Positions 1-11,116 of a stretch of 36,494 bases of DNA are shown in pieces. The notes below the pieces were generated by a model. It did not search any database. It was not told the origin of the DNA and worked only from the letters and a program-made list of their open reading frames with translations. Positions within the stretch are counted from its first letter, which is position 1. Every line of letters begins with the position of its first letter. This DNA comes from Pantoea conspicua (lineage in GTDB: Bacteria > Pseudomonadota > Gammaproteobacteria > Enterobacterales > Enterobacteriaceae), in the NCBI RefSeq assembly GCF_002095315.1, contig NZ_MLFN01000046.1, positions 1-36,494 of the forward strand. Direction: 5' to 3'. A program made the position numbers and the translations under genes.

Positions 1-1901
1 GCCCTGCCAAGGACGAAGAGTTCACACTGCAGGAATTTCTTGCCATCTGTAAGCAAGATCGCAGTGCATACGCCAACGCTGCAGAGCGACTGTTAATGGC
101 TATCGGTGAGCCGGTAATGGTTGACACTGCTCAGGAGCCACGCCTTTCCAGAATATTCTCCAACCGTGTGATGGGACGCTATCCGGCGTTCGAGGAGTTT
201 TACGGCATGGAAGAAGCGATTGAACAGATCGTTTCCTACCTGAAACATGCCGCTCAGGGACTGGAAGAGAAGAAGCAGATCCTCTATCTGTTAGGCCCGG
301 TCGGCGGCGGTAAATCCTCGCTGGCTGAGCGGCTCAAATCGCTGATGCAGCGCGTCCCCATCTATGTGCTGAGCGCAGATGGTGAACGCAGCCCGGTCAA
401 TGACCATCCGCTCTGTCTGTTCAATCCGCAGGAAGATGCGCACATTCTTGAAAAAGAGTATGGCGTCCCGCGCCGTTATCTCGGCACCATCATGTCGCCG
501 TGGGCCGCTAAACGCCTGCACGACTTTGGCGGCGACATCTCTCGTTTTAAAGTGGTTAAAGTCTGGCCTTCGATTCTTGAGCAGCTGGCGATCGCCAAGA
601 CCGAGCCTGGCGATGAGAACAACCAGGATATTTCGGCGCTGGTGGGTAAAGTGGACATCCGCAAACTGGAAAACCACGCGCAAAACGATCCTGATGCTTA
701 TGGATACTCCGGCGCACTGTGCCGCGCTAACCAGGGCATCATGGAATTTGTCGAGATGTTCAAAGCACCGATTAAAGTGCTGCATCCGCTGCTGACCGCC
801 ACCCAGGAAGGTAACTACAACGGTACCGAAGGCATTTCGGCGCTGCCCTTTAACGGCATCATTCTGGCGCACTCCAACGAATCAGAATGGGTCACCTTCC
901 GAAATAACAAAAACAATGAGGCGTTCCTTGACCGTGTGTACATCGTCAAAGTGCCTTACTGCCTGCGGGTCTCTGAAGAGATCAAAATTTACGAAAAACT
1001 GCTGAACCACAGTGAGCTGGCGACATCGCCGTGCGCACCCGGCACGCTGGAAACCCTGGCTAAATTCTCGATTTTGTCGCGACTTAAAGATCCGGAAAAC
1101 TCCAGCATCTACTCCAAAATGCGGGTTTATGACGGCGAAAGCCTGAAAGATACCGACCCGAAAGCGAAATCGTGGCAGGAGTATCATGATTACGCCGGGG
1201 TTGATGAAGGGATGAACGGTCTGTCGACCCGTTTCGCCTTTAAGATCCTGTCGCGAGTCTTCAACTTCGACCATGCCGAAGTGGCAGCCAACCCGGTCCA
1301 CCTGTTCTATGTGCTTGAACAGCAGATCGAGCGTGAGCAGTTCCCGCAGGATCAGGCGGAAAAATACCTTGAGCATCTGAAAGGTTATCTGATTCCGAAA
1401 TATGCGGAGTTCATCGGCAAAGAGATTCAGACGGCTTACCTGGAGTCTTATTCCGAGTATGGTCAGAACATCTTTGACCGCTATGTCACCTATGCTGATT
1501 TCTGGATTCAGGATCAGGAATATCGTGACCCCGATACCGGCCAGCTGTTTGACCGCGAATCGCTGAATGCGGAACTGGAGAAGATTGAGAAGCCTGCGGG
1601 CATCAGTAACCCGAAAGATTTCCGTAATGAGATCGTCAACTTTGTGCTGCGCGCCCGGGCACACAATAACGGTCGCAATCCGAACTGGACCAGTTACGAG
1701 AAATTGCGCACCGTCATTGAGAAGAAAATGTTCTCAAATACGGAGGAGTTGCTGCCAGTCATCTCATTCAATACCAAGACCTCTACCGATGAGCAGAAGA
1801 AACATGATGATTTCGTCGACCGCATGATGGAAAAAGGCTATACCCGCAAACAGGTGCGCCTGCTGTGTGAATGGTATCTGCGTGTGCGTAAATCGTCCTG
1901 A
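1..1901 (+). CDS. yeaG: YeaG, PrkA-family serine protein kinase (5' end cut off)
   Basis: Serine protein kinase of the PrkA family, a cytoplasmic stress and starvation kinase with an AAA+ N-terminal domain and a kinase-like C-terminal domain. The frame is open from base 3, and residues read before the first ATG at 96 (including KDEEFTLQEF and DRSAYANAAERLL) match the E. coli YeaG N-terminus. The ATG at 96 is therefore internal, and only about 12 residues are missing at the left edge (632 visible against 644 in E. coli). The Walker A motif GPVGGGKSS is encoded near 294-320. The gene stops at 1899-1901, and yeaH follows 91 bp later on the same strand. In E. coli yeaGH is a sigma-S and nitrogen-stress responsive operon; its promoter lies outside this window. 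Confidence 0.97.
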   Translation, partial: PAKDEEFTLQEFLAICKQDRSAYANAAERLLMAIGEPVMVDTAQEPRLSRIFSNRVMGRYPAFEEFYGMEEAIEQIVSYLKHAAQGLEEKKQILYLLGPVGGGKSSLAERLKSLMQRVPIYVLSADGERSPVNDHPLCLFNPQEDAHILEKEYGVPRRYLGTIMSPWAAKRLHDFGGDISRFKVVKVWPSILEQLAIAKTEPGDENNQDISALVGKVDIRKLENHAQNDPDAYGYSGALCRANQGIMEFVEMFKAPIKVLHPLLTATQEGNYNGTEGISALPFNGIILAHSNESEWVTFRNNKNNEAFLDRVYIVKVPYCLRVSEEIKIYEKLLNHSELATSPCAPGTLETLAKFSILSRLKDPENSSIYSKMRVYDGESLKDTDPKAKSWQEYHDYAGVDEGMNGLSTRFAFKILSRVFNFDHAEVAANPVHLFYVLEQQIEREQFPQDQAEKYLEHLKGYLIPKYAEFIGKEIQTAYLESYSEYGQNIFDRYVTYADFWIQDQEYRDPDTGQLFDRESLNAELEKIEKPAGISNPKDFRNEIVNFVLRARAHNNGRNPNWTSYEKLRTVIEKKMFSNTEELLPVISFNTKTSTDEQKKHDDFVDRMMEKGYTRKQVRLLCEWYLRVRKSS

Positions 1902-1914
1902 TATCAGTCTGTAA

Positions 1915-3267
<1,353 letters not shown>

Positions 3268-3272
3268 TCAAC

Positions 3273-3302
3273 CAAGCCGGCTTATCACCGGCTTGTTTTT
3301 TA
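3273..3302 (+). terminator. Rho-independent terminator of yeaGH
   Basis: An 8-bp perfect stem CAAGCCGG (3273-3280) / CCGGCTTG (3288-3295) with a 7-nt loop is followed by a run of six T. It lies 5 bp after the yeaH stop codon. Confidence 0.88.
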
Positions 3303-3517
3303 TCTGTCGAATAACCTGCTAAAATAGTGTCTTTTCTGCCACTTGCCTGCCAACTCCCTCATTCTTCACATTAATCTGATTCCACAAGCCATTAAGCAAT
3401 TCGTATAATTATCATTTTGACCATGACAACTCATTGATAAAACATTATCTTTTAGGGATAGCACGGACATTCGTCACCCTTTGCAGTAACGCAACGCCAT
3501 AACTCAGGAGCCCGGGT

Positions 3518-5245
3518 TTGAACCACACCATTGTTTACAGTCTGTTTATCATCGGTTCCGTGCTGGTAGCCTCGAGCATTTTGCTCAGCTCTTTCTCCTC
3601 ACGCCTGGGTATTCCGATTCTGGTTATCTTCCTGGCACTGGGTATGCTGACCGGCGTTGATGGCATCGGCGGCATCGCCTTTGACAACTACCCCGCCGCT
3701 TACCTGATTTCCAACCTGGCGCTGGCTATCATTCTGCTGGATGGTGGGATGCGAACCAAAGCCAGCTCGTTTAAGGTGGCGCTGGGGCCCGCCCTGTCGC
3801 TGGCAACCATCGGCGTGATGGTTACCGCTGGCTTAACCGGCGTAGTAGCGGCCTGGCTGTTTAATCTTGATATGATGCAGGGCTTTCTGATTGGCGCGAT
3901 TATCGGTTCAACCGATGCGGCTGCGGTATTTTCGCTGTTGGGGGACAAGGGCCTGAACGAGCGCGTCAGTTCAACCCTCGAGATTGAATCAGGCAGCAAT
4001 GACCCGATGGCGGTGTTTCTGACCATCACCCTGATTGAGATGATTGAGCAGGGACAGACCGGGCTTGACTGGATGTTCCTGGTACACCTGGTGCAGCAAT
4101 TCGGACTGGGCATTGTGTTAGGCCTGGGCGGCGGCTGGGCGCTGCAGCAATTAATCAACCGTATCAGCCTGGCGGGCGGGCTCTATCCGCTGCTGGCGTT
4201 GAGCGGCGGTATTCTGGTGTTCGCCCTGACCACGGTACTGGAAGGCAGCGGCATTCTGGCGGTCTATCTGTGTGGCTTCCTGCTGGGTAACAGCCCGATC
4301 CGTAACCGTCACGGCATCCTGCAGACCTTCGACGGCATGGCCTGGCTGAGCCAGATTGGGATGTTCATCGTGCTCGGTCTGCTGGTTACGCCTTCTGATT
4401 TGTGGCATATCGCCGTGCCGGCGATGATTCTGTCGCTGTGGCTGATTCTGGTGGCACGTCCGCTATCGGTGTTCATCGGCCTGTTGCCGTTCCGCAGTTT
4501 TACCACTCGCGAACGCTTCTTTATCAGCTGGGTAGGCCTGCGTGGTGCGGTGCCGATTATTCTGGCGGTGTTCCCGATGATGGCCGGGCTGGAGAACGCC
4601 TCGCTCTATTTCAATATCGCCTTCTTCGTGGTGCTGGTCTCGCTGATGCTGCAGGGCACTTCGCTGGGCTTTGCCGCGAAAAAAGCCAAAGTGGTGGTAC
4701 CGCCTACGGCCTCACCGATCAGCCGGATAGGCCTGGATATCCATCCGGAGAATCCATGGGAGCAGTTTGTTTATCAGCTCAGCGCCGACAAATGGTGCGT
4801 CGGCGCGGCGCTGCGCGATTTGCAAATGCCGCGTGAAACCCGGATTGCGGCGCTGTTCCGCGACAATGTGCTGATGCACCCCAACGGCGGGACGCGCCTG
4901 AAAGAGAATGACGTCATCTGCGTGATTGGCCGGGAACGGGACCTGCCAGCGCTGGGTAAAATGTTCAGCCAGTCACCACCGGTTTCACTGGATCAGCGCT
5001 TCTTTGGTGACTTCATTCTTGATGCAGAGGCCCGGCTGCGGGATGTGGCGCAGATTTATGGCCTGGAGCTGGACGAGGAGACCAATGATCAGCAATCGCT
5101 GGGGCAGCTGATGCTTAGTATGCTGGGCGGCGCGCCAGTGGTCGGCGATCAGGTAGAATGGAACCAGCTGACCTGGACCGTGGCCGAGAAAGAAGATAAC
5201 CGGATCGTGAAAATTGGTGTGCGTCCGGCTGAAGAGAAGGAATAA
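3518..5245 (+). CDS. cvrA: CvrA/NhaP2, K+(Na+)/H+ antiporter
   Basis: 575-aa inner-membrane monovalent cation:proton antiporter of the CPA1 family (E. coli CvrA/NhaP2, 578 aa), important for growth at low osmolarity and for K+ balance. The start is TTG at 3518, placed 7 nt after an AGGAG ribosome site; the sequence from there ([20 protein letters not shown]) aligns with E. coli. Residues about 1-390 are a string of hydrophobic helices carrying [13 protein letters not shown] and the [10 protein letters not shown] motif expected for the ion-binding Asp pair. The hydrophilic C-terminus holds a TrkA-C-like regulatory region (about 400-490) and a CorC/HlyC-like tail. In E. coli cvrA lies next to dadX; here three accessory genes separate them. 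Confidence 0.95.
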   Translation: MNHTIVYSLFIIGSVLVASSILLSSFSSRLGIPILVIFLALGMLTGVDGIGGIAFDNYPAAYLISNLALAIILLDGGMRTKASSFKVALGPALSLATIGVMVTAGLTGVVAAWLFNLDMMQGFLIGAIIGSTDAAAVFSLLGDKGLNERVSSTLEIESGSNDPMAVFLTITLIEMIEQGQTGLDWMFLVHLVQQFGLGIVLGLGGGWALQQLINRISLAGGLYPLLALSGGILVFALTTVLEGSGILAVYLCGFLLGNSPIRNRHGILQTFDGMAWLSQIGMFIVLGLLVTPSDLWHIAVPAMILSLWLILVARPLSVFIGLLPFRSFTTRERFFISWVGLRGAVPIILAVFPMMAGLENASLYFNIAFFVVLVSLMLQGTSLGFAAKKAKVVVPPTASPISRIGLDIHPENPWEQFVYQLSADKWCVGAALRDLQMPRETRIAALFRDNVLMHPNGGTRLKENDVICVIGRERDLPALGKMFSQSPPVSLDQRFFGDFILDAEARLRDVAQIYGLELDEETNDQQSLGQLMLSMLGGAPVVGDQVEWNQLTWTVAEKEDNRIVKIGVRPAEEKE

Positions 5246-5322
5246 TCCTAATCATTCAGCCCCGTTATTTTCTGCTGATGCACTAAGCTAATAGTTCAAG
5301 CCCGCTTAAACAGGAGAAATGA

Positions 5323-5556
5323 ATGGGACACGTGGTTAAAATTGGTCGTTATGAGATTGTGGATGCCGATCTTGACAGTGAGAACCCCGACACCGTCAGC
5401 ATCCCCTGTGATACCAATCCCGGCTTAATTACGCAACTTGATGGCTGGGATCGTGATACCAGTATCCCGGCATGGATCGACGGCGAACCGGTCAATCTGC
5501 AAATTGGCCATTACGATAAACAGCAGGACCGCTGGATTTTAAAGAAGCCAGCCTGA
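5323..5556 (+). CDS. Conserved-looking 77-aa protein of unknown function
   Basis: I do not recognise this protein. The 77-aa ORF has a convincing ribosome site (AGGAG, 6 nt before ATG), follows cvrA by 77 bp and keeps a normal enterobacterial codon style. It is acidic at the N-terminus, has no signal peptide or membrane segment and has one Cys (PCDTN). The tail (HYDKQQDRWILKKPA) suggests a compact beta-rich cytoplasmic fold, which is inferred from composition only. It is absent between cvrA and dadX in E. coli, so it is an accessory gene of this lineage. Confidence 0.7.
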   Translation: MGHVVKIGRYEIVDADLDSENPDTVSIPCDTNPGLITQLDGWDRDTSIPAWIDGEPVNLQIGHYDKQQDRWILKKPA

Positions 5557-5934
5557 GTTGACTCCTCTACCGCCGGTCGAGAGATTTGGCGGTAATTCCT
5601 AAAAACAGTCTTAAACAGTTTGGTTATAACCGTCCCTTCTCTTATTTTATCCTTATTAAACATAAAATTATAACTTTAAAACTTTAATCAGTTTTGATGT
5701 TTTCAGATTTTTTCCGTATTAACTCTGTCAAATAACTCCTGCATACTCTTACTCAACGCTGCAATATTTCGTGAGTGACATCACGTTTTATCAGTCACTT
5801 TTTTCGCAGCTTCTTTTGGCTGTACTGACTGCAACAGACTGAAAATTATTTTTTAATGTTTTCAGTAGCCCACTCCTGAGCGCGTACTTGATTCTGGTCA
5901 GGCCATCTTTTACTTAAGAAAGAGAGCAGGTTTT
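5557..5934. promoter_or_regulatory. Long AT-rich leader upstream of the sugar transferase
   Basis: This 378-bp gap has no credible ORF. It starts with a 7-bp dyad, TACCGCC (5568-5574) / GGCGGTA (5588-5594), with no T tract, a weak candidate terminator for the 77-aa gene. The rest (about 5615-5930) is strongly AT-rich, as is typical for H-NS-bound or far-upstream-activated exopolysaccharide promoters. A candidate RcsAB box lies at 5600-5613. The transferase ribosome site is AGAGCAGG just before 5935. Confidence 0.5.
5600..5613 (-). promoter_or_regulatory. Candidate RcsAB box
   Basis: Read on the minus strand the site is TAAGACTGTTTTTA, 10 of 14 matches to the RcsAB consensus TAAGAATATTCCTA with both ends intact. 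It lies about 320 bp before the transferase start. RcsAB sites far upstream are known for amsG-type exopolysaccharide promoters in Erwinia and Pantoea. The match alone is not proof. Confidence 0.35.
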
Positions 5935-7401
5935 ATGGCAAGTACATTGATAATGAATAACCCGAGCCGCTCCTGGAGCGGAACGCGAAAAAATATCATC
6001 GTAAAGTTCGCCCTGAGTTTTTCCGATTTGATTGCACTTAATCTGGCATTGTTTTTATCGGCCGCCACTGTTCAGGGTATTTGGGGAGAGCTGGATACAT
6101 TTATTCCCCCGCAACAAATTGAATATCGTTTTGTCGCACAATTTATTATGTCCATGATGTGTACCGGCTGGTTCTGGGTACGCCTGCGTCACTACACCTA
6201 TCGCAAACCCTTTTGGTTCGAGCTGAAAGAGATCGTTAAAACACTTTTCGTTTTCTCCCTGCTCGATCTCGCCCTGATCGCTTTCTCGAAATGGGATTTC
6301 TCCCGCATGGTGTGGGTGTTCAGCTGGACCTATGCCCTGCTGCTGCTGCCGTTGATGCGCGCCGTGGTAAAGCGTGCGATTAATAAAGCCGGTCAGTGGC
6401 AAAAAGAGACGATTATTATCGGATCCGGCCGCAATGCCACCGAGGCCTATGCGGCGCTGCAAAGCGAAGAGATCCTTGGCTATAATGTGCAGGCGTTTAT
6501 CTCCGTGGATGATGTGCCCGCTGAGCAAAGCGTTAATGGCGTACCCGTCATTACCTGGAAAGATATCAACTGGCAGACCATCGACCGTGACAATGTGCAG
6601 TTCATTGTGGCGATGGAATATGAGCAGCAGCCCATGCGTGATCGCTGGCTGAAGTTTCTGTCGAAGATGAACTGTCGTTCCGTCTCGGTCATTCCGACCC
6701 TGCGCGGCGTACCGCTCTACGGCACCGATATGTCATTCATCTTCAGCCATGAAGTGATGATCCTGCGGGTCAGTAATAATCTGGCTAAGCGCTCCTCGCG
6801 GTTCCTGAAGCGCGCCTTTGATATTATTGTTGCTTCAATGCTGCTGCTGTTCCTCGGCCCGATTTTTGCCCTGCTCTGCTACATGGTGAAGCGCGATGGC
6901 GGCAATGCGATTTATGGCCATGAGCGCGTCGGACAGGATGGCAAAAAATTTAAATGCCTTAAATTCCGTTCCATGGTGACCAACTCTAAAGAGGTGCTGG
7001 AAAATCTGCTGGCTACCAGCGAAGCCGCGCGCATTGAGTGGGACAAGGATTTCAAACTCAAAAACGATCCGCGCATCACCAAAATCGGCGGCTTCCTGCG
7101 TAAAACCAGCCTGGATGAGCTGCCGCAGCTGTGGAACGTCATCCGCGGTGAGATGAGCCTGGTCGGACCGCGCCCGGTGATTGAAGCGGAGCTGGAGCGC
7201 TACGCCGGTGATGTTGATTACTATCTGATGGCGAAACCTGGCATGACCGGCTTGTGGCAGGTCAGCGGACGTAACGACATTGATTACGATACCCGCGTCT
7301 ACTTTGATTCCTGGTATGTGAAAAACTGGGCGTTGTGGACCGATATCGCCATCCTGTTTAAAACCGCGGGTGTGGTACTGCGTCGTGATGGTGCCTACTG
7401 A
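5935..7401 (+). CDS. Undecaprenyl-phosphate hexose-1-phosphate transferase (WbaP/AmsG/WcaJ family)
   Basis: 488-aa polyprenol-phosphate sugar-1-phosphate transferase that would start exopolysaccharide or O-unit synthesis by loading the first sugar on undecaprenyl phosphate at the inner membrane. The N-terminal half has several membrane helices (about residues 20-150) and a soluble Rossmann-like stretch (about 155-260). The C-terminal bacterial sugar transferase domain (from about 290) carries a membrane anchor, KCLKFRSMV, KNDPRITKIGGFLRKTSLDE, LPQLWNVIRGEMSLVGPRP and GMTGLWQVSGRN. These are the catalytic signatures of WbaP/AmsG. The full length and the tail RRDGAY favour a galactose-1-phosphate type (AmsG/WbaP), but the sugar cannot be fixed from sequence. 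No other polysaccharide gene is nearby, so it is an orphan, possibly a paralogue of one in a cps/ams cluster elsewhere. Confidence 0.88.
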   Translation: MASTLIMNNPSRSWSGTRKNIIVKFALSFSDLIALNLALFLSAATVQGIWGELDTFIPPQQIEYRFVAQFIMSMMCTGWFWVRLRHYTYRKPFWFELKEIVKTLFVFSLLDLALIAFSKWDFSRMVWVFSWTYALLLLPLMRAVVKRAINKAGQWQKETIIIGSGRNATEAYAALQSEEILGYNVQAFISVDDVPAEQSVNGVPVITWKDINWQTIDRDNVQFIVAMEYEQQPMRDRWLKFLSKMNCRSVSVIPTLRGVPLYGTDMSFIFSHEVMILRVSNNLAKRSSRFLKRAFDIIVASMLLLFLGPIFALLCYMVKRDGGNAIYGHERVGQDGKKFKCLKFRSMVTNSKEVLENLLATSEAARIEWDKDFKLKNDPRITKIGGFLRKTSLDELPQLWNVIRGEMSLVGPRPVIEAELERYAGDVDYYLMAKPGMTGLWQVSGRNDIDYDTRVYFDSWYVKNWALWTDIAILFKTAGVVLRRDGAY

Positions 7402-7411
7402 TTGACTGTAA

Positions 7412-7438
7412 GCGATGCCTGTTTCGCGCAGGCATCGC
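7412..7438 (+). terminator. Hairpin after the transferase gene
   Basis: A 10-bp perfect stem GCGATGCCTG (7412-7421) / CAGGCATCGC (7429-7438) with a 7-nt loop, 10 bp after the stop codon. There is no immediate T run (a T7 tract comes about 25 nt later), so it may be a weak terminator or an mRNA-stabilising hairpin. Confidence 0.5.
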
Positions 7439-7529
7439 AACTTCCGCATCTTCTCCTCTATCTTTTTTTGTTCTGAATCATTACCCTCTGCGGCTCGTTT
7501 TTTAACAGAACGTTCACCCTCTGGTCGTT

Positions 7530-8728
7530 ATGCAAAAATTTACTCTACTGTTATTGAGCCTGGTGTTGCTGGCACCTCTGGGCATTGATCTCTATTTGCC
7601 CACGCTGCCGCAGATTGCGGAAGGGCTGAATACCCCGGTTAATCTGGTGCAGACCACCATTCCGCTGTTTCTGCTGGTGATGGGGCTGGGACAACTGGTA
7701 ACCGGCCCGCTGGTGGATAATTATGGCCGTAAGCCGATTGCCCTGCTGGGCCTGGCGCTCTATATCGCTGGCAGCGCCATTGCCGCTACCGCCACCTCAT
7801 TCCCGCTGTTTCTGGTTGCCCGTCTGGTGCAGGGCTGTGGCGTCTGCTGCAGCGCGGTGGTCGCCTTCAGCGGCGTACGTGATCGTCTGAGTGGTGATGA
7901 TGCGGCCCGTGCCTACGGCTTTCTGAACGGGGCATTAAACATCGTTCCGGCGCTGGCTCCGCTGCTGGGCGGCCTGCTGGCCAGCGCGTTTGACTGGCGC
8001 GCGCCCTTCTGGTTCCTGTGCGGTTACGGCGCGCTGATTATGCTGCTGGTGATGGTCTGGCTGCCCGAAACGCGTCCGGCAGATACCTGCGGGTAAAAGG
8101 GTTGCCGATTGCGCAGTATGCCGCCATTCTGCGTCAGCCTCGCTTCCTGGCGTTTGCCTTTGCCAACGCGGGCGCACTGGGCATGGTGCTGACTTATGTC
8201 TCTCTGGCCCCGCAGGTATTAATGACCGAAGGCGGCTTATCACCGCTTGAGTTCTCTTTTGCCTTTGGTGCCAACGGCTTCTGGATCATGTTCGTCAGCG
8301 TCTTCGTCAATAAAACCATCCGCAAAGCGGGACGGCCTTTCTGCCTGGCGATGGGCTTTATTACGATGCTGCTGGGTGCGTTGCTGCTGCTGGCTGGCAT
8401 GATGCTGTTCCCGGCGTCGATGCAGAGCCATTGGGCGTTGTATATGTTTCCGGTCGCGGTTTCGGTGGCAGGGCTGGCGTTCACTGTCGGGCCGGCCACC
8501 AGCTATGCGCTGGAGCCCTATCAGCAACAGGCTGGCGTGGCATCTGCGTTACAGGGATTTATTCAGATGGCGGGCGGCGCGGCAGGAAGCCTGGTGATTG
8601 TGGCGCTGCCGCTGGCTGAGAAGCTCTCACTGAGCCTGATGATGCTGCTGGGAGCCGCGCTGGCGCTGATTGCCTGGCGCTGCAGCCGGAAGATGCGCGG
8701 CCGGGTGACCGCGCTTAATCAGTCTTAA
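7530..8728 (+). pseudogene. Bcr/CflA-type MFS drug exporter, split by a one-base deletion
   Basis: Major facilitator superfamily exporter of the Bcr/CflA (12-helix DHA1) type, about 399 aa if repaired. Frame 1 runs 7530-8096 and covers helices 1-6, with LYLPTLPQIAEGL, the loop 2-3 motif GPLVDNYGRKP and RLVQGCGVCC. It stops just after LPETRPADT. The rest of the protein, starting LRVKGLPIAQ, continues in another frame to 8728. The total length is one base short of a whole number of codons. Adding one C in ACCTG near 8086-8088 (ACCCTG) restores a continuous reading frame, PADTLRVKGLP. It is either a recent pseudogene or, more likely, a sequencing error. The stop overlaps the dadX stop (TTAA). 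The substrate is unknown. Confidence 0.85.
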
Positions 8729-9795
8729 CTGAGCTGAACCGGAACGCGGGGTGCCAGCGCGCACATCAGCTCGTACCCCACCGTTCCGGCCGCTTTTGCC
8801 ACCTGATCGATCTTCACCTGTTCGCCCCACAACTCCACCCGCGAGCCGATGCCGGCCTGCGGACAGGGCGTTAAATCGACGGTGATCATATCCATCGATA
8901 CCGCACCCACCACCTGCGTCATCACGCCATCGACGCTGACCGGCGTGCCGTTGGGCGCGTGACGTGGGTAACCATCCGCATAGCCACAGGCTACCACGCC
9001 AATCCGCTGCGCCTGCGTCGCATGATAACGGTAGCCATAACCGACGCCATCGCCCGCCCGTAGCTGCTGGATACCGATAATCTCACTGCTCAGCGTCATT
9101 GCCGGCGTCAGCCCGCTGCTGGCAATATCCTGCCAGTCGCCGCTAGGTGAAGCGCCATAAAGAATAATGCCGGGACGGACCCAGTCATAATGTGCTTCCG
9201 GATGCCACAGCGTGCAGGCCGAGTTGGCGAGCGATCGCGGACAGGTTAGCCCCTCAGCCGCCTGCTCAATACGCTGTAGCGGGGCGATTAAACCGTCGGG
9301 ATTTTCTGCATCCGCGAAATGGGCCATCAGCGTTATCTCAGCCACGTTGTTAAGCGCACGCAATTTCTGCCACGCTGCATTAACCTGCTCAGGACGAAAG
9401 CCAAGCCGGTTCATGCCGCTGTTGACCTTGAGATAGATATCGATCGGGGCCGACAGCGTTGCGTTAGCCAGCGCTTTGATCTGCCAGTTACTGTGTACGC
9501 TGGTAGTGAGACGATAACGATCGATCAGGTGCAGATCGTCCGGTTGAAAAAAACCTTCCAGCAGCAGGATGGGCTTTTTCCAGCCCTGCTCGCGCAACAG
9601 AATCGCCTCTTCCAGATTAAGCAGCGCAAAGCCGTCGGTGGTAGCCAGACTTTGCCAGACGCGGGCCAGACCATGACCATACGCGTTAGCCTTAACCACC
9701 GACCAGACGCGGGACGCAGGTGCGGCCTGGCGAACCACCGCCAGGTTATGCCGCAATGCCTGCTGATTGATGGTAGCGACAATCGGACGTGACAT
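8725..9795 (-). CDS. dadX: DadX, catabolic alanine racemase
   Basis: PLP-dependent alanine racemase, 356 aa, the same length as E. coli DadX. It interconverts L- and D-alanine so that DadA can oxidise the D-form. The start at 9795 ([14 protein letters not shown]) has GAGAGGAAGG just upstream; the open frame extends to 9903, but that extension reads through the dadA tail and has no family match. The PLP lysine is K35 in [10 protein letters not shown], and the second active-site region is [26 protein letters not shown] and [16 protein letters not shown] are family signatures. It lies 19 bp after dadA in the same operon, as in E. coli. Its stop codon overlaps the stop of the convergent exporter. 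Confidence 0.96.
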   Translation of the reverse strand: MSRPIVATINQQALRHNLAVVRQAAPASRVWSVVKANAYGHGLARVWQSLATTDGFALLNLEEAILLREQGWKKPILLLEGFFQPDDLHLIDRYRLTTSVHSNWQIKALANATLSAPIDIYLKVNSGMNRLGFRPEQVNAAWQKLRALNNVAEITLMAHFADAENPDGLIAPLQRIEQAAEGLTCPRSLANSACTLWHPEAHYDWVRPGIILYGASPSGDWQDIASSGLTPAMTLSSEIIGIQQLRAGDGVGYGYRYHATQAQRIGVVACGYADGYPRHAPNGTPVSVDGVMTQVVGAVSMDMITVDLTPCPQAGIGSRVELWGEQVKIDQVAKAAGTVGYELMCALAPRVPVQLS

Positions 9796-9814
9796 CCTTC
9801 CTCTCCCTGAAAGC

Positions 9815-11116
9815 TTAACGAGTAGCGTTGGCGTTACGCAGCGGCGCGGCGCTGGCCACAAAACCGGGTAAGTAACGGAACACCGATAGGTCATCCGCGG
9901 CAATCGCCGGTTGAATACCGGAGATCAGATCGGCAAGAAGCTGACCCGAACCGCACGCCATTGTCCAGCCCAGTGTCCCGTGACCGGTATTCAGCCAGAG
10001 GTTAGCCACGGGTGTGGCACCGACAATGGGCGTGCCGTCGGGCGTCATTGGACGCAAGCCGGTCCAGAAACTCGCCTGGGCCAGATGACCGCCTTCAGGA
10101 TAGAGATCACTGACCACCATCTCCAGCGTTTCCCGCCGTGCTTCAGTGAGTCTGGTGTTAAAACCAACAATTTCTGCCATTCCGCCGACCCGGATCCGAT
10201 CGTCAAAACGGGTTACCGCAACTTTATAGGTTTCATCGAGAATGGTTGAGACCGGCGCGGCATCAGGATTTTTAATCGGGATGGTGAGTGAATAGCCTTT
10301 CAGCGGATAGACCGGGATGTCCACCACGTTGCGGAGCAGCGCGGTGGAATAGGAACCCAGCGCCACGACATATTGATCCGCTTTGATGATCTCCTCACCA
10401 CACTTCACACCATAGATGCGGTTACCGTCACGCAGCAGATGATCGATCGGTGTGTCGAAGCGGAAAACCACACCCGCCTCCTCAGCCATTTTCGCCAGCC
10501 GCTGAGTAAACAGCTGACAGTCGCCAGTTTCATCGTTGGGCAGGCGCAGACCGCCGGTCAGTTTATGCTGGGTGGCGGCCAGTGCCGGCTCGACGCGCGC
10601 CAGCTCATGCGCCTGCAACAGTTCGTAGGGCACGCCCGCGTCACGCAGCACCGCGATATCTTTGCTGGCGCTATCGTACTGCTGTTGAGTACGGAACAGT
10701 TGCAGTGTGCCGCCCTGCCGTCCTTCATAGGCGATGCCGGTTTCAGCGCGCAGCGCCTTCAGGCAATCACGGCTATATTCAGCGATGCGCACCATCCGGC
10801 TTTTGTTCTGCTGATAGTGGTTGATATCGCAGTTACGCAACATCTGCCACATCCACTCCAGCTGGAAGCTACTGCCATCGAGCCGCACCGCCAGTGGTGC
10901 ATGACGCTGGAACATCCACTTTACTGCTTTCAGCGGTACGCCCGGTGCAGCCCAGGGTGCCGCATAGCCTGGCGAAATCTGACCGGCATTGCCTGCGCTG
11001 GTCTCCAGCGCCGCGGCAGGCTGACGATCGATAACCGTCACCTGATGTCCGGCACGCGCCAGATACCACGCGCTTGCCACACCTACCACACCACTTCCCA
11101 GAATCACAACGTGCAT
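9815..11116 (-). CDS. dadA: DadA, D-amino acid dehydrogenase small subunit
   Basis: FAD-dependent D-amino acid dehydrogenase, 433 aa (E. coli 432), a membrane-associated enzyme that oxidises D-alanine to pyruvate and ammonia and feeds electrons to the respiratory chain. Start chosen at 11116 ([19 protein letters not shown]), preceded by a GGTGGGGG ribosome site; an upstream in-frame ATG at 11143 is not supported by the family. The N-terminal FAD motif is GSGVVG, and [19 protein letters not shown] and [15 protein letters not shown] are DadA hallmarks. It is the first gene of dadAX and is divergent from spoVR. In E. coli the operon is controlled by Lrp and CRP. Confidence 0.96.
   Translation of the reverse strand: MHVVILGSGVVGVASAWYLARAGHQVTVIDRQPAAALETSAGNAGQISPGYAAPWAAPGVPLKAVKWMFQRHAPLAVRLDGSSFQLEWMWQMLRNCDINHYQQNKSRMVRIAEYSRDCLKALRAETGIAYEGRQGGTLQLFRTQQQYDSASKDIAVLRDAGVPYELLQAHELARVEPALAATQHKLTGGLRLPNDETGDCQLFTQRLAKMAEEAGVVFRFDTPIDHLLRDGNRIYGVKCGEEIIKADQYVVALGSYSTALLRNVVDIPVYPLKGYSLTIPIKNPDAAPVSTILDETYKVAVTRFDDRIRVGGMAEIVGFNTRLTEARRETLEMVVSDLYPEGGHLAQASFWTGLRPMTPDGTPIVGATPVANLWLNTGHGTLGWTMACGSGQLLADLISGIQPAIAADDLSVFRYLPGFVASAAPLRNANATR

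Noticed and set aside
3700..4158. Long minus-strand ORFs inside cvrA, dadA, pabB, fadD and others
   Set aside because: These are antisense shadows of GC-rich genes with clear homology on the other strand.
5588..5600. GGCGGTAAT resembles the ops/JUMPStart element GGCGGTAGCGT recruited by RfaH
   Set aside because: The essential G after GGCGGTA is missing, it is part of a hairpin arm, and it lies upstream of the likely promoter.
9796..9903. Longer N-terminus for DadX
   Set aside because: The extension reads through the end of dadA and has no family match; [10 protein letters not shown] with GAGAGGAAGG is the real start.
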